Shown: positions 8,306 through 18,510 of the stretch, piece by piece
Layout: every line of letters starts with the position of its first letter
Numbering within the stretch: the stretch's first letter is position 1
NCBI RefSeq assembly: GCF_002933395.1
Contig: NZ_PKFN01000008.1
Span: 1 to 64,000 of the forward strand
Reading direction: 5' to 3'
DNA: 64,000 nucleotides
DNA from: Yoonia maritima
GTDB taxonomy: Bacteria > Pseudomonadota > Alphaproteobacteria > Rhodobacterales > Rhodobacteraceae
Translations under genes and position numbers: made by a program
The notes under the pieces: generated by a model
Database searches by the model: none
Told to the model about the DNA's origin: nothing
The model's input: only the letters and a program-made list of their open reading frames with translations

Positions 8306-9091
8306 TTAGGCGGCGCCCACCGCCCGTTGCGTCATCACCTTTATCAGATTGGCGCGATATTCTGGCGAACCATGAATGTCTTCGAGCAGACCATCAGCTG
8401 CAACCATCAATTCACTTAGCGCTGTTGCCGAAAAATTTGTATCCAGTGCGAGCTCTGCATCGGTCCAGCGAAATACGCCTTCTTCGGACGCGCCAGTCAC
8501 GGCGACACGAACGCCATCCGCATATTTGGCAACAAATACCCCGACCAACGCAAACCGCGATGCAGGCTGTTGGAACTTTTGATAGTTCGCGCGTTGTGGC
8601 AATGGAAACCTTACCTCAGTGATGATTTCGCCCTCTTCCAACGCTGTTTCAAACATACCCAGAAAATAGTCATCCGCGGCGATCTCGCGCGTATTCGTGA
8701 CGATGGTCGCACCAGAGCCCAAGACAGCGGCTGGATAACACGCGGCCGGATCATTGTTCGCCAGCGAACCGCCAATTGTACCACGGTTGCGCACCGCAGG
8801 ATCACCGATATGTCCAGCCATCTGCGCTAGCGCCGGATACTGGATCGCACCCCTTGCAACAGATGCGTGGGTGGTGCCCCCGCCAATACAAAGCTGACCC
8901 GTGTCATTCGTGCAGATCCCCTGCATTTCTGGGATGCCGGTCAGACTAATCAATGTTTCAGGCATCGCAAGCCGTGCCTTCAGTGTCGGGATGAGCGTCT
9001 GCCCCCCTGACAGGGCTTGTGTATCTTCGTTTTGAAGCGCCAAAACTGCATCAGCGATCGTCGAAGGTCGTTCTATATCGAAATCATACAT
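8306..9091 (-). CDS. xanthine/CO dehydrogenase-family FAD subunit (CoxM-like)
   Basis: A 261-residue flavoprotein subunit of a molybdenum hydroxylase. FAD-binding motifs are visible as SGGQTLIPTLKAR near residue 28 and TIGGSLANNDPAACYPA near residue 105. It would pass electrons from the [2Fe-2S] subunit to an acceptor. It lies 18 bases downstream of the CoxS gene with its own GGGGGA ribosome binding site. In form II clusters the order is usually S-L-M, so the large molybdopterin subunit that should lie between is missing. Substrate cannot be told without it. Confidence 0.88.
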   Translation of the reverse strand: MYDFDIERPSTIADAVLALQNEDTQALSGGQTLIPTLKARLAMPETLISLTGIPEMQGICTNDTGQLCIGGGTTHASVARGAIQYPALAQMAGHIGDPAVRNRGTIGGSLANNDPAACYPAAVLGSGATIVTNTREIAADDYFLGMFETALEEGEIITEVRFPLPQRANYQKFQQPASRFALVGVFVAKYADGVRVAVTGASEEGVFRWTDAELALDTNFSATALSELMVAADGLLEDIHGSPEYRANLIKVMTQRAVGAA

Positions 9092-9109
9092 TGCAAATGT
9101 CCCCCCGGA

Positions 9110-9595
9110 TTACTCTGCCGTAACTGCGGCTACATCTTGGCCTGATGCGGCAATGATCGCTTTGACGATGTTATGATACCCTGTGCAGCGACAAATATTG
9201 CCTTCAAGATAGGCGCGAATCTCATCCTCGGACGGATGGGGGTTGTCCTTAAGAAGTGCCGAAGCTGACATGATCATGCCAGGTGTGCAGAACCCGCATT
9301 GCAACCCATGATGATCTTGGAATGCTTGCTGAATATTGCTTAGCGTTCCGTCATCTGCGGCCTGCCCTTCAATTGTGGCGACCTCTGTCCCTTCGGCCTC
9401 AAAGGCGAACATTGTGCACGCTTTGACGGCGTCACCATTCACATGGACCACACAGGCACCACATTGTGACGTATCACAACCGACATGGGTGCCTGTCAGC
9501 GACAAGTCATTGCGTAACAAATCAACGAGTAACGTCCGGGCTTCTACGTGTTTCGACACGGGCTGCCCATTCACGACCATGGTTACCGTAGGCAT
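9110..9595 (-). CDS. xanthine/CO dehydrogenase-family [2Fe-2S] subunit (CoxS-like)
   Basis: A 161-residue iron-sulfur subunit. The plant-ferredoxin-type cluster uses C40, C45, C48 and C60 ([10 protein letters not shown] ... C); the second, helical-bundle cluster uses C100, C103, C135 and C137 (CGFCTPG and CRCTGY). Both sets are complete, so the subunit looks functional. It is downstream of the XdhC-family gene and directly upstream of the FAD subunit. No molybdopterin subunit is encoded anywhere in the window, so a partner elsewhere or loss of the complex must be assumed. Confidence 0.9.
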   Translation of the reverse strand: MPTVTMVVNGQPVSKHVEARTLLVDLLRNDLSLTGTHVGCDTSQCGACVVHVNGDAVKACTMFAFEAEGTEVATIEGQAADDGTLSNIQQAFQDHHGLQCGFCTPGMIMSASALLKDNPHPSEDEIRAYLEGNICRCTGYHNIVKAIIAASGQDVAAVTAE

Positions 9596-9682
9596 TTGAT
9601 CTCTCCGAAATTCTTGTGTCAGACACCTTAAACACGCCCCACGCGGATTGAGAACCGTAAATATACGACTGGCTGCCCGGTC

Positions 9683-10660
9683 CTAGCCATCCGTTTTACG
9701 CAAAGTTTGCGTAACTTCGGCCATAATACTGACCGCAATTTCAGCAGGATGCCGCCCCCCAAGGTCAAGACCAACCGGCGCGTGAATGCGGTTTAGCTCT
9801 GCATCTGAAAAGCCTAACCCCCTCAGCCGTTCGATACGTTTTGCATGCGTGCGCTTTGATCCCAAACTGCCCAAATAGAATACATCCGTGCTGAGTGCCG
9901 CCACGATTGCCGGATCGTCCAGTTTTGGATCATGCGTGAGTGTGACAACCGCCGTACGCGCGTCTAACTTCAACGCACGCATGGCTTCGTCAGGCCAGTC
10001 GTCAATGATATGCTCGCCGGGGAAACGCTCAGCGGATCCGAACGCCTTACGCGGATCAATCAAAACAGGTGTATACCCGCAAGAGCGCGCCAAGGACACT
10101 AATGGTTGGGCGATATGGACCGCACCGACGACAACCAACCTAAGGGGCGGATTATGGACAACGACAAACGTACGACCGTCAGGTTCGATGCCAGACTGAT
10201 CTAATCTGAAACGGTCTTGATATGCTGGGGGACCGACTAGATGTGCCCCACCTGTTTCTAAATCAGTCACATAGGCAACCGGCCGGCCGTCTTTACCGGC
10301 CACAACCACACCTTCAAGCATTTCGACTGGCATGACCGCACCAACGGGTTCAATGAGAATTCGAATTTCGCCACCGCATGCGAGGCCCACGGCAAAGGCA
10401 TCATCATCGCTCACCCCAAAAGTTAGCAAACGTGGCAGGCCATCATCTATCGCGTCCATAGCCTCGGTTATGACTGCGCTTTCGACACAGCCCCCGGAAA
10501 CCGAGCCTTCCATCGCGCCGTCAGCATCAATGATCAATTGACTACCTACCGGCCGCGGCGCGGATCCCCAAGTTTGAACAACCGTTGCAATCGCTACACC
10601 ACGTCCGGAACGATACCAACCCAACGCCAACTTTGATAATTCTGCAATCGATCCCGTCAT
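9683..10660 (-). CDS. XdhC/CoxI-family molybdenum-enzyme maturation protein
   Basis: A 325-residue protein of the XdhC/CoxI family, which binds molybdenum cofactor and inserts its sulfurated form into xanthine/CO-dehydrogenase-type enzymes. The N-terminal domain has GSAPRPVGSQLII and GSVSGGCVESA; the C-terminal Rossmann domain has LRLVVVGAVHIAQPL, where a Gly of the usual GAGHIAQ is replaced by Val. The start at 10660 is chosen because AAGGA precedes it; a frame reaching 10708 has an atypical N-terminus. It heads the coxS-coxM group. Confidence 0.85.
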   Translation of the reverse strand: MTGSIAELSKLALGWYRSGRGVAIATVVQTWGSAPRPVGSQLIIDADGAMEGSVSGGCVESAVITEAMDAIDDGLPRLLTFGVSDDDAFAVGLACGGEIRILIEPVGAVMPVEMLEGVVVAGKDGRPVAYVTDLETGGAHLVGPPAYQDRFRLDQSGIEPDGRTFVVVHNPPLRLVVVGAVHIAQPLVSLARSCGYTPVLIDPRKAFGSAERFPGEHIIDDWPDEAMRALKLDARTAVVTLTHDPKLDDPAIVAALSTDVFYLGSLGSKRTHAKRIERLRGLGFSDAELNRIHAPVGLDLGGRHPAEIAVSIMAEVTQTLRKTDG

Positions 10661-11070
10661 TCGTGATTTATGATCCTTGTCAAAAAACAACCATTCTTTG
10701 CAGAACACACGTCTACATATGAAATATCACCGCGATCAAACAGGTCTTGCGCGTATTCCGCAACCGCTTTGCATTTTGCGATTTGAACGATGCGTCAAAG
10801 TGCAAAGATTTACCCCGTAAGATAACCCACAAAATAGTTCAGCTGCGGAACACAATACAATGAATGTTACCAACTATTGCACTACTAATAGGCGACTATG
10901 ACTAAACGCACCAATTTTCAGTATTTACGCAATTACAAATACAACCTTAGCGCAGAAAACAGTTTCAATAAGATACTGAAACAATTAGACGGGTCGCGCC
11001 GCCCAATAATGCCATATTGCGGGTATATATGTTAATAAGTAACGCCCGTGTTGGGTATAAGGACTCTACC
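10661..11070. other. AT-rich intergenic region, no gene recognised
   Basis: About 410 bases between divergent genes. It is AT-rich (for example the stretch around 10860-10990) and should contain both promoters, but I could not fix -35/-10 boxes with confidence. No RNA gene is evident. Confidence 0.4.
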
Positions 11071-11988
11071 ATGATCGACCGACAATCGGCATTTGTAACA
11101 AATCTCGCAAATCTTTCTCAAAACGCATGGTTGGGTGAGATTGACGATATCTGCGACGAACTTGGCTTTTTCGAACAGTTAGGCCGTTCTCATTGCGCCG
11201 CCTTTCTTGAGGCGGGTAATAACCTGCTGGTCACTTTCGAAAACATTCCTGACGTTCAAGAACACAACCCAGATGCAGAGCCACGCGGCTTTCCATTTAC
11301 TCGTAACGAAGGCTGGTCGCATCTGGCATTACTTTCCTTTGATGCAGGATGGTTTCGCGATGAAGCCGTCATCGACTTTTTCGATCGGATGACGGATGAT
11401 GCATTTTTTGAAGACTTCGAAAATATCGTGTTCTTCGGCGCAAACAACGCGGGTTATGCAGCTGCCGCGTTTTCTCTGGCGTCACCGGGATCAACCATTG
11501 TTGCCCTAAATCCGCAAGCAACTCTTGAACCGATCAGCGCAGGCTGGGACACGCGATTTCGCACTGCCCGCAGAACGGATTTTTCGGGCCCTTACGGCTA
11601 TGCCCCGGACATGATCGAAGGCGCAAAAGAAGTTTTCGTCGCATTTGACCCACAAGAACGCTTGGACGCTTGTCATGCCGCCCTATTTCGCAAGCCCCAC
11701 GTCACGCTGCTTCCCTGCCCCTTGATGGGGGGGGAACTTGATAGAACTTTCGACCGGCTGGGTATTTTGGAAGTCATCATCAAGCTTGCCATGGCGGGGT
11801 CATTGACCGCGAAACGGTTTCACCAGCTACTGCGCGCAAGGCGCTATGATGACGTCTATGGTCAAGATCTGGTATCACATCTTGTGAGGTCAAACCACAC
11901 GGGCCTTGCACGTGTGATATGCGAATATAAGCTACAGCGTGGTAAAAACCCATTCTACGCTAAGACGTTAGCCGACCTCGCGCGGTAG
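11071..11988 (+). CDS. conserved Roseobacter-type protein, alpha/beta-hydrolase-like
   Basis: A 305-residue soluble protein. The pattern NIVFFGANNAGYAAAAFSLA resembles a strand-nucleophile-helix elbow of alpha/beta hydrolases, but with Asn rather than Ser at the apex, so catalysis is doubtful. Other marks are GWSHLALLSFDAGWFRDEAV and YGYAPDMIEGAKEVFVAFDP. As I recall, related proteins in this group are often auto-labelled phosphoadenosine phosphosulfate reductase, yet there is no CysH signature here. The ATG at 11071 follows AAGGA; the longer frame from 11017 lacks a ribosome binding site. Function unknown. Confidence 0.75.
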   Translation: MIDRQSAFVTNLANLSQNAWLGEIDDICDELGFFEQLGRSHCAAFLEAGNNLLVTFENIPDVQEHNPDAEPRGFPFTRNEGWSHLALLSFDAGWFRDEAVIDFFDRMTDDAFFEDFENIVFFGANNAGYAAAAFSLASPGSTIVALNPQATLEPISAGWDTRFRTARRTDFSGPYGYAPDMIEGAKEVFVAFDPQERLDACHAALFRKPHVTLLPCPLMGGELDRTFDRLGILEVIIKLAMAGSLTAKRFHQLLRARRYDDVYGQDLVSHLVRSNHTGLARVICEYKLQRGKNPFYAKTLADLAR

Positions 11989-11992
11989 GTTT

Positions 11993-12214
11993 TTAGATGC
12001 CGTAAACATCGCGGAACACGTGACGCACGATGTCAGAGCGCGCAATACCCATTTCAGCAAGCTGAACGTCACTTAGTGCTTCTAGACGGCGCACTTCGTG
12101 GCTACGGTCTTGTGCTTCGATAATACGGCTAAAGCCGGACGCAATGCTTGCCCCTACTTTGGACAGAATGCCAGCTTGAGGTTGTGCAGATACGGTATCA
12201 GTAAAAAAGGCCAT
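11993..12214 (-). CDS. DUF1127 small protein
   Basis: A 73-residue protein with the C-terminal DUF1127 motif, EVRRLEALSDVQLAEMGIARSD split here as EVRRLEALSDVQLAEMGI and ARSDI. DUF1127 (YjiS-like) proteins are small, Arg-rich and widespread in alphaproteobacteria; some influence RNA turnover and phosphate or carbon metabolism. It converges on the preceding gene with only four bases between stops. Confidence 0.8.
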   Translation of the reverse strand: MAFFTDTVSAQPQAGILSKVGASIASGFSRIIEAQDRSHEVRRLEALSDVQLAEMGIARSDIVRHVFRDVYGI

Positions 12215-12318
12215 CGTAAGCTCCTATCAGGTGCATTTCCTATGCACCCAATATACGTCACTTACGCTGACCTAAAACCAACAATGCTGCATTGCCGCAT
12301 TGCACCTGCCGCATAGCG

Positions 12319-12603
12319 TCACTCAGACGCGTCACGACCGTCGATGAATTTTTTGACAGCTTCAACGATGCGCGTGCCAAAATAGCCCAACACGCCACCA
12401 GCAACGACCCAAAACGCTGTGCCGCTGTAGAGGATCGCAGACGCGATACCGGCAATTAGCATAGCAACCATAAAGGCAACCAATCGTTTTTCGGTTTCAG
12501 CGATCACAATGTGTTCTTCGATTCCCTTCATAAAGGGCGCGATGATGGTTTCGATTTGCGGCGTTAGAAACCCAGCAGCAGCAGCGATAATAAAACCAAA
12601 CAT
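12319..12603 (-). CDS. small membrane protein, two hydrophobic segments
   Basis: A 94-residue protein starting MFGFIIAAAAGFLTPQIE. An N-terminal hydrophobic stretch is followed by a second segment AFMVAMLIAGIASAILYSGT and AFWVVAGGVLGYFG, then a basic/acidic tail ending in VKKFIDGRDASE. It looks like a small inner-membrane protein of unknown role. The start at 12603 has GGAGAG just upstream and is preferred to 12621. Confidence 0.65.
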   Translation of the reverse strand: MFGFIIAAAAGFLTPQIETIIAPFMKGIEEHIVIAETEKRLVAFMVAMLIAGIASAILYSGTAFWVVAGGVLGYFGTRIVEAVKKFIDGRDASE

Positions 12604-12720
12604 GTGGTCTCTCCGTTTCATTAAAAATGTTAACGACTTATATCAGTACCCTAGATGGAAATCGCAAGGGCAATCACAAGACCTATGGCCTTGGCGCGCG
12701 CAACGGTGTAACCCGGCAAC

Positions 12721-13773
12721 ATGCCTGATAAAGACCTTACAACACTGACAATCCGCCGCCCTGACGACTGGCACTTGCACCTTCGGGATGGGAATATGCT
12801 GCGCGCTGTCTTGCCTGAAACGGCACGCCATTTCGGGCGTGCTATCATTATGCCGAACCTTGTTCCGCCCGTCGTGACAGCCGAACAAGCGTCTGCCTAC
12901 CGCGACCGGATTATGGCGGCACTGCCCGATGGTATGCAGTTTGAACCGCTGATGACACTATATCTGACGGAAACAACCGACCCTGATGATGTGCGGGCCG
13001 CATTCGAAAACGGGATCGCCACAGCGGTCAAACTATATCCCGCTGGTGCGACCACGAATTCGGCGTCAGGTGTACGCGATTTTGAAAAGGTACGTTCGGT
13101 TCTGGATACAATGGCCGAAATCGGCATGCCGCTATGTGTGCATGGTGAGGTAACTGATAGCAACATCGACATCTTTGATCGCGAAGCCGTTTTCATTGAC
13201 AAAATCCTCAAGCCGCTGCGCAAAAAAGTTCCTGATCTAAAGGTCGTGATGGAACATGTCACGACCGAGGACGCGGTTGACTACGTTCGCGACAATCATA
13301 AAAATCTCGCGGCTACGATCACGACCCATCATCTGATCATCAACCGGAACCATATTCTGGCTGGTGGCATCAAACCGCACTATTACTGTTTGCCCGTCGC
13401 CAAACGCGAAGCACATCGCGTTGCGCTTGTGCAGGCCGCCGTATCTGGTGACAAACGCTTCTTCCTTGGCACTGACAGTGCGCCGCATATAGATCCAAAT
13501 AAACTACAGACCTGTGGGTGCGCCGGTATCTTTACTGCGCCAAATACGATGTCTTGTTTGGCCGAAGTGTTCGAAGCCGCTGGCGAGCTGAAAAAGCTCG
13601 AGGCATTTGCATCCCTTAACGGTCCGCGTTTCTATGGCCTGCCGGCAAGCGAACAGACCATTACCCTGCGCAAGGGCGATCCCCTCAAATACCCAACACA
13701 TATCGCCACAGAAGACGGCCCAGTGACAGTATTTGACCCCGGGTTTGATCTGCATTGGCATGTCGAAGCCTGA
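12721..13773 (+). CDS. pyrC: dihydroorotase (type II, PyrC)
   Basis: A 350-residue zinc amidohydrolase closing carbamoyl-aspartate to dihydroorotate in pyrimidine synthesis. The first metal site is HLHLRDG (H18, H20). The metal-bridging carboxylated Lys lies in [14 protein letters not shown] near residue 103; later histidines are in CVHGEVTD and [10 protein letters not shown], and the catalytic Asp in GTDSAPH. Length matches E. coli PyrC (about 348). It precedes pyrE by 49 bases, so the two probably form one unit. Confidence 0.95.
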   Translation: MPDKDLTTLTIRRPDDWHLHLRDGNMLRAVLPETARHFGRAIIMPNLVPPVVTAEQASAYRDRIMAALPDGMQFEPLMTLYLTETTDPDDVRAAFENGIATAVKLYPAGATTNSASGVRDFEKVRSVLDTMAEIGMPLCVHGEVTDSNIDIFDREAVFIDKILKPLRKKVPDLKVVMEHVTTEDAVDYVRDNHKNLAATITTHHLIINRNHILAGGIKPHYYCLPVAKREAHRVALVQAAVSGDKRFFLGTDSAPHIDPNKLQTCGCAGIFTAPNTMSCLAEVFEAAGELKKLEAFASLNGPRFYGLPASEQTITLRKGDPLKYPTHIATEDGPVTVFDPGFDLHWHVEA

Positions 13774-13822
13774 AGCGATAGCTATCAGAGCAAACTAGAT
13801 AAATGAAAAATAGGTCCGCGTT

Positions 13823-14491
13823 ATGATCCCTACCTCGTTCCCCACCAAAGAAGAAATCGCCCGATTGACTGCAGGTATGCTGATTGAAATTGGTGCAATT
13901 GACTTTAACGCGACTGAACCGTTCACACATGCCTCTGGCAAACAGGCACCAACATATGTTGATTGCCGCAAGCTCATTTCCTTCCCGCGCATCCGCGCGA
14001 CTCTGATGGATTTTCTGTCGGTGTCGATCATGCGCGAGGCTGGGTTCGAAGCATTCGATAACATTGCAGGCGGCGAAACCGCGGGTATTCCTTTTAGCGC
14101 GCTGGTCGCGGAACGCCTTGCGCTGCCGATGACATATGTCCGCAAAAAGCCCAAAGGTTACGGCCGGAATGCCCGTATCGAAGGCGTGATGACCGAAGGC
14201 CAACGCGTTCTATTGGTCGAAGATCTGACAACTGATGGTGGATCAAAGCTTTCCTTCGTTGACGCGATCCGCGAAACTGGTGCGACATGCAGCGCGACTG
14301 CAGTTATCTTTTACTATGGCATCTTTGACGGCGTTGAAAAAACACTTTCAGATCACGGCGTGCAGCTGATCAGCCTTTGCACGTGGTGGGATGTTCTAGC
14401 CGAAGCCAAAGCACGTGGTGCTTATGACGCAGCCACACTGGAAACAGTCGAAGCATACCTGCGTGATCCATCCGGGTGGAAACCCGCCTGA
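13823..14491 (+). CDS. pyrE: orotate phosphoribosyltransferase
   Basis: A 222-residue enzyme joining orotate to PRPP to give OMP. The PRPP-binding loop [15 protein letters not shown] is near residues 128-142, and [14 protein letters not shown] near residue 35 is the flexible substrate region. It follows pyrC in the same orientation, so two steps of UMP synthesis are encoded together. Confidence 0.95.
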   Translation: MIPTSFPTKEEIARLTAGMLIEIGAIDFNATEPFTHASGKQAPTYVDCRKLISFPRIRATLMDFLSVSIMREAGFEAFDNIAGGETAGIPFSALVAERLALPMTYVRKKPKGYGRNARIEGVMTEGQRVLLVEDLTTDGGSKLSFVDAIRETGATCSATAVIFYYGIFDGVEKTLSDHGVQLISLCTWWDVLAEAKARGAYDAATLETVEAYLRDPSGWKPA

Positions 14492-14493
14492 AC

Positions 14494-14614
14494 TTACCCA
14501 CAGGCTGTGTATAAGATATCGTAGATATAGCGTACACAGCCTCGGTATCTTCCATATATTGGTAGAATCTTGGAATCCTGCTATTTAAGCAGGACTTATC
14601 TGCATTGATCCACA
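14494..14614 (+). promoter_or_regulatory. cluster of DnaA-box-like sites upstream of dnaB
   Basis: In the 190-bp gap before dnaB I see TTACCCACA (14494-14502, one mismatch to TTATCCACA), TGTGTATAA (14506-14514, reverse complement of the consensus TTATACACA) and TGATCCACA (14606-14614, one mismatch). A perfect 10-bp inverted repeat, AGGCTGTGTA (14502-14511) and TACACAGCCT (14533-14542), overlaps the second site. DnaA-dependent control of dnaB is a reasonable inference; nothing here proves binding. Confidence 0.4.
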
Positions 14615-14681
14615 GAATGCGCACTAGCCAGCTTTGCGCGCGCCCTGCTAGAACCCCACGATGAATTGGTGAGAGTCGAAA

Positions 14682-16169
14682 ATGAACGAAATTACGACAT
14701 TCAATGCGTCCGGCGTCGAGGAAACGACAACAAACCTCATGCCCCACTCTACCGAAGCTGAACAACAGCTTTTGGGTGCGATTCTAACCAACAACGATAT
14801 CTTCGATCGCGTGGCTTCGGTCGTTGGGCCAAAGCATTTTTATGATCCCGTGCACGCCCGTATCTTTGAAACAGCGGCAGCGCGGATCGCTAAGAACGCA
14901 CTGGCCAGCCCTGTTACGCTCAAAACCTTCTTGGAAGATGATGAGGGCCTAAAAGAACTGGGCGGCCCAGCATATCTTGCGCGCCTTGCGGGGGCTGCGA
15001 TTTCAGCATTTGCGGCGCGTGACTATGCGCAGATGATCTATGATTTGGCCGTCCGTCGGGAATTGATCAAAGTTGGCCGCGAAATCTCGGATAAGGCTGG
15101 CCGGGTCGAGGTTGACTCTGAACCCAAAGAGCAGATCGTCGAAGCCGAACAGGCGCTTTATAACCTTGCCGAACAAGGTACATCAGAAAGCGGCTTCCAA
15201 TCGTTCCTTCGCGCCGTCACAGAGGCGGTAAATGTAGCCAACACCGCCTATCAACGTGAAGGTGGGCTTGCCGGGATTTCTACGGGTCTTGTCGACCTTG
15301 ATGGTAAGCTGGGTGGTTTGCACAAGTCTGACCTTTTGATTCTTGCTGGTCGCCCGTCTATGGGGAAAACATCGCTTGCGACAAACATCGCCTATAACGT
15401 CGCTAAGGCGTATCAACGCGGAAAGCTGCCTGATGGGACCGAAGGCGCGGTTGACGGCGGCGTTGTCGGGTTCTTTTCCCTCGAGATGAGCGCCGAACAG
15501 CTTGCGGGTCGTATTCTGGCCGAAGCCTCTGAAATTTCGTCGCATAAAATTCGTCAAGGTGACATGACCGAAGGCGAATTTCGCCGTTTTGTGGACGCTG
15601 CCAAAAGCCTCGAATCATGTCCTCTCTTTATTGATGACACTGCCGCGATCCCGATTTCGCAGCTATCCGCACGTGCCCGCCGCTTAAAGCGGACCCATGG
15701 GCTTGATGTGTTGATCGTCGACTATTTACAGCTGGTGCGCGGTACGTCAGAAAACCGGGTGCAGGAAATCGGTGAAATCTCGATGGGCCTTAAGGCCATT
15801 GCGAAGGAACTGAATATCCCCGTCATCGCCCTATCTCAGCTGTCGCGTCAGGTGGAAAGCCGCGAAGATAAACGCCCGCAGTTGTCTGACCTTCGGGAAT
15901 CGGGTTCGATCGAGCAAGATGCCGATGTGGTTATGTTTGTGTACCGTGGTGAATATTATACCGAACGGGAAAAACCTGACGATTCCAACATGGAAGCCAT
16001 CGCCGCTTGGCAGGAAAAAATGTCGAGCCTGCACGGCAAAGCCGAAGTCATCGTCGGGAAACAACGCCACGGTCCGATTGGTACAGTCGAGCTTGCATTT
16101 ACGGCCGAATTTACCCGCTTTGGTGATCTTGTTAAGCCATGGCAAAGCAATGCCGCGGATGAATATTAA
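14682..16169 (+). CDS. dnaB: replicative DNA helicase DnaB
   Basis: A 495-residue hexameric helicase of the replication fork. The N-terminal DnaB domain runs from about residue 20 (PHSTEAEQQLLGAILTN). The RecA-like core has Walker A GRPSMGKTS near 223, the H1a block FFSLEMSAEQLAGRI, Walker B VLIVDYLQL, and the arginine-finger region LRESGSIEQDADVVMFVYR. ATG 14682 follows GAGAG. It sits in the order pyrE-dnaB-alr-radA typical of Rhodobacterales. Confidence 0.96.
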   Translation: MNEITTFNASGVEETTTNLMPHSTEAEQQLLGAILTNNDIFDRVASVVGPKHFYDPVHARIFETAAARIAKNALASPVTLKTFLEDDEGLKELGGPAYLARLAGAAISAFAARDYAQMIYDLAVRRELIKVGREISDKAGRVEVDSEPKEQIVEAEQALYNLAEQGTSESGFQSFLRAVTEAVNVANTAYQREGGLAGISTGLVDLDGKLGGLHKSDLLILAGRPSMGKTSLATNIAYNVAKAYQRGKLPDGTEGAVDGGVVGFFSLEMSAEQLAGRILAEASEISSHKIRQGDMTEGEFRRFVDAAKSLESCPLFIDDTAAIPISQLSARARRLKRTHGLDVLIVDYLQLVRGTSENRVQEIGEISMGLKAIAKELNIPVIALSQLSRQVESREDKRPQLSDLRESGSIEQDADVVMFVYRGEYYTEREKPDDSNMEAIAAWQEKMSSLHGKAEVIVGKQRHGPIGTVELAFTAEFTRFGDLVKPWQSNAADEY

Positions 16170-16298
16170 CCGATAGCAGCGGGGAAAATCGAACCCAAGG
16201 TCACCTTGTCTACACGGCCCTCAACTTAGATGAATAATTAGTAATTACTCATAGGGCACTTTATCCGCCCGTAACGTAAGCTTGAGGACGGCACTGGG

Positions 16299-16835
16299 AT
16301 GACAATTGAGTTTGTGAAGTCCGCACGGCGCATTGCGCTTGAAAAATTCATGATACTTCTTATCGCGCTGATCGTTGGCGCAGCTTTTGCGTTTGTTTTA
16401 CTTGGCGATATTTCAGATGAGATAATCGTGAATACTGCCTCAACAATTGCGGCTATAATTTCGGTCTTTATCGCAATCGCCATTCTTATAGATATTAAAA
16501 AAGTTCTTATGGACGGGCGCGATTGGCGCGTTGTCGTCAGCGATGAAATGTTATCATGGGAATCGCCCGTTCCCGAAATGATGAAACCGATTAAGCTTGC
16601 GCTGAAAGATATCGACAGAACGCGTTTTACGCTCACACACTTTAAATACGGCAAACGGGCGCCTGATAAAAAGTGGGAAATCATTTTGCGCAATGGATTT
16701 CCAATCAAAATCGATGGTCATGCTTCTGGAATTAACCCCCACAAAGTTTTCGCCGCGCTGGAAACCAAAGGGATCACATTTGAGCAGGTCAGTGAAAGTA
16801 AAGGGGCTGCCGTCCGCACCAGCGGCCAGAACTAA
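16299..16835 (+). CDS. hypothetical protein with two membrane segments
   Basis: A 178-residue protein with two adjacent N-terminal transmembrane segments ([20 protein letters not shown] near 18-37 and [20 protein letters not shown] near 42-61), then a cytoplasmic domain of about 110 residues ([20 protein letters not shown]). I recognise no family. It lies between dnaB and alr in the same direction. Confidence 0.6.
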   Translation: MTIEFVKSARRIALEKFMILLIALIVGAAFAFVLLGDISDEIIVNTASTIAAIISVFIAIAILIDIKKVLMDGRDWRVVVSDEMLSWESPVPEMMKPIKLALKDIDRTRFTLTHFKYGKRAPDKKWEIILRNGFPIKIDGHASGINPHKVFAALETKGITFEQVSESKGAAVRTSGQN

Positions 16836-16981
16836 GAAAGTCGTTCTCGTGCCTTTTCAATGCGGCATTATTCCGCCGATCCGGGAAACCATTGCATCAA
16901 AACCACGGTCTCACAGTCTTGCGACATCGCGCGCGACTTAAACCTCTTGCCGCAGTGCGTGCCCCCTGCCAAAAGGTCCGT

Positions 16982-18019
16982 ATGAGTACAGGACGCCTAA
17001 CTATCGACTTAGACGCCGTCGTCGCCAACTGGCGCGCACTAGACGGCATGACGAATTGCAAGACTGCCGCCGTTGTCAAAGCTGACGCTTATGGTGTCGG
17101 CGCTGAGAACGTGTCAAAAGCCCTGTTCAAAGCAGGCGCGCGCAAGTTCTTTGTGGCCGTCGCAGAAGAGGCCGTTGTGCTTCGCGAGGCTTTGGGGCCC
17201 GGCCCAGAAATATCAGTATTTTCAGGACACATGCGCGGCGATACTGATCTTATCCGCGAATTGAACCTGACACCAATGCTGAACTCTGTTGAACAGATGA
17301 CACAGCATTTCGAAACTCTGCCAGGTCATCCGTTCGGCATTCAGATCGACACGGGTATGAACCGCCTTGGTATGGAGCCCCAAGAATGGGGTGCTGTCGC
17401 TGATTTGGTGCTATCACAAGGCCCAAAGCTAGTGATGAGCCATCTGTCCTGTGCGGATGAACCTGATCACCCGATGAACCCCCATCAGCTAAACGTGTTC
17501 AAGCAACTGACCGATGGTATCAATGTACCTAGATCGCTTGCCGCAACAGGCGGTATTCTACTGGGATCAGACTATCATTTTGACCTGACCCGCCCGGGCA
17601 TTGGTTTGTATGGCGGTCTACCGTTCGAACAGGCCACCCCGGTGATTGAGCTTGAGCTACCAGTCGTACAAATCCGTGACGTCGTCGAAGGCGAAGTTGT
17701 CGGTTACGGCAATAGCTGGCAGGCTGAACGTGCATCACGCGTCGCAACAGTGTCAGGCGGTTACGCAGATGGCATCTTCCGTATGCTTTCCGACAAGGCA
17801 ACGCTGTACCATGGTGATACCCCCTGCCCGTTGATCGGACGTGTTTCCATGGACCTGTTGACGATTGATGTCACCGACCTTGCTGAGGCCCCCGAGCGGC
17901 TAACGCTTATCGGCCCACAGCAAAGCCTCGACACTCTCGCCGCAAAGGCAGGAACTATCGGATACGAAGTTTTGACCCAGCTAGGTGCACGATATAATCG
18001 TCGGACCTACGGTAAATAG
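16982..18019 (+). CDS. alr: alanine racemase
   Basis: A 345-residue PLP enzyme making D-alanine for peptidoglycan. The cofactor Lys is K33 in [10 protein letters not shown], with the second catalytic Tyr in [20 protein letters not shown] is also a family block. The ATG at 16982 is chosen over the frame at 16892, whose first 30 residues are basic and unlike the family. The next gene begins on the base after its stop. Confidence 0.94.
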   Translation: MSTGRLTIDLDAVVANWRALDGMTNCKTAAVVKADAYGVGAENVSKALFKAGARKFFVAVAEEAVVLREALGPGPEISVFSGHMRGDTDLIRELNLTPMLNSVEQMTQHFETLPGHPFGIQIDTGMNRLGMEPQEWGAVADLVLSQGPKLVMSHLSCADEPDHPMNPHQLNVFKQLTDGINVPRSLAATGGILLGSDYHFDLTRPGIGLYGGLPFEQATPVIELELPVVQIRDVVEGEVVGYGNSWQAERASRVATVSGGYADGIFRMLSDKATLYHGDTPCPLIGRVSMDLLTIDVTDLAEAPERLTLIGPQQSLDTLAAKAGTIGYEVLTQLGARYNRRTYGK

Positions 18020-18457
18020 ATGCTGAACGTTCTTCGCGTCGCAAACCTCGCCCTTTTGATCCTATTCCCAATCGCATGGTTTGCACCTTTGATGCGTGCC
18101 GGCCTATTGCCGGTATTTGGCCTAAGCGAGATCAGCGTCATTTCCGGGATGCAGTCGCTTTGGGACAGTGATGTCGCGCTGGCGCTGCTCGTGACGTTTT
18201 TTGCGCTATTTGCGCCCTACCTCAAAACCATTGGCCTTGCGATGATCCACTTCAACCTCATGCGCCGCAAAGTGCTACCTGTGTTGTCGTGGTTGGGCAA
18301 ACTGGCGATGGCCGATGTGTTCTTGATCGCGCTTTATATTGTCTTGGCCAAAGGTGTCGGGATTGGCAAAGTCGAAACGGCTTGGGGGCTCTATTTGTTC
18401 ACGGCGTGCATCTTGGCATCGATCGTGATTTCTACGCTGACAGCCAAACGCAGCTAG
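18020..18457 (+). CDS. paraquat-inducible protein A-like membrane protein
   Basis: A 145-residue membrane protein resembling one PqiA domain, with about four hydrophobic segments (LALLILFPIAWFAPLM; ALALLVTFFALFAPYLKTIG; LGKLAMADVFLIALYIVLAK; GLYLFTACILASIVISTL). PqiA proteins belong to envelope lipid-transport systems in enterobacteria; single-domain versions are less well understood. It starts on the base after the alr stop, which indicates co-transcription. Confidence 0.75.
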   Translation: MLNVLRVANLALLILFPIAWFAPLMRAGLLPVFGLSEISVISGMQSLWDSDVALALLVTFFALFAPYLKTIGLAMIHFNLMRRKVLPVLSWLGKLAMADVFLIALYIVLAKGVGIGKVETAWGLYLFTACILASIVISTLTAKRS

Positions 18458-18510
18458 CGTGAAATACAGACCACCTTGCCCACGCTTCAGATTTGGTCCA
18501 AAAGGTGAAC

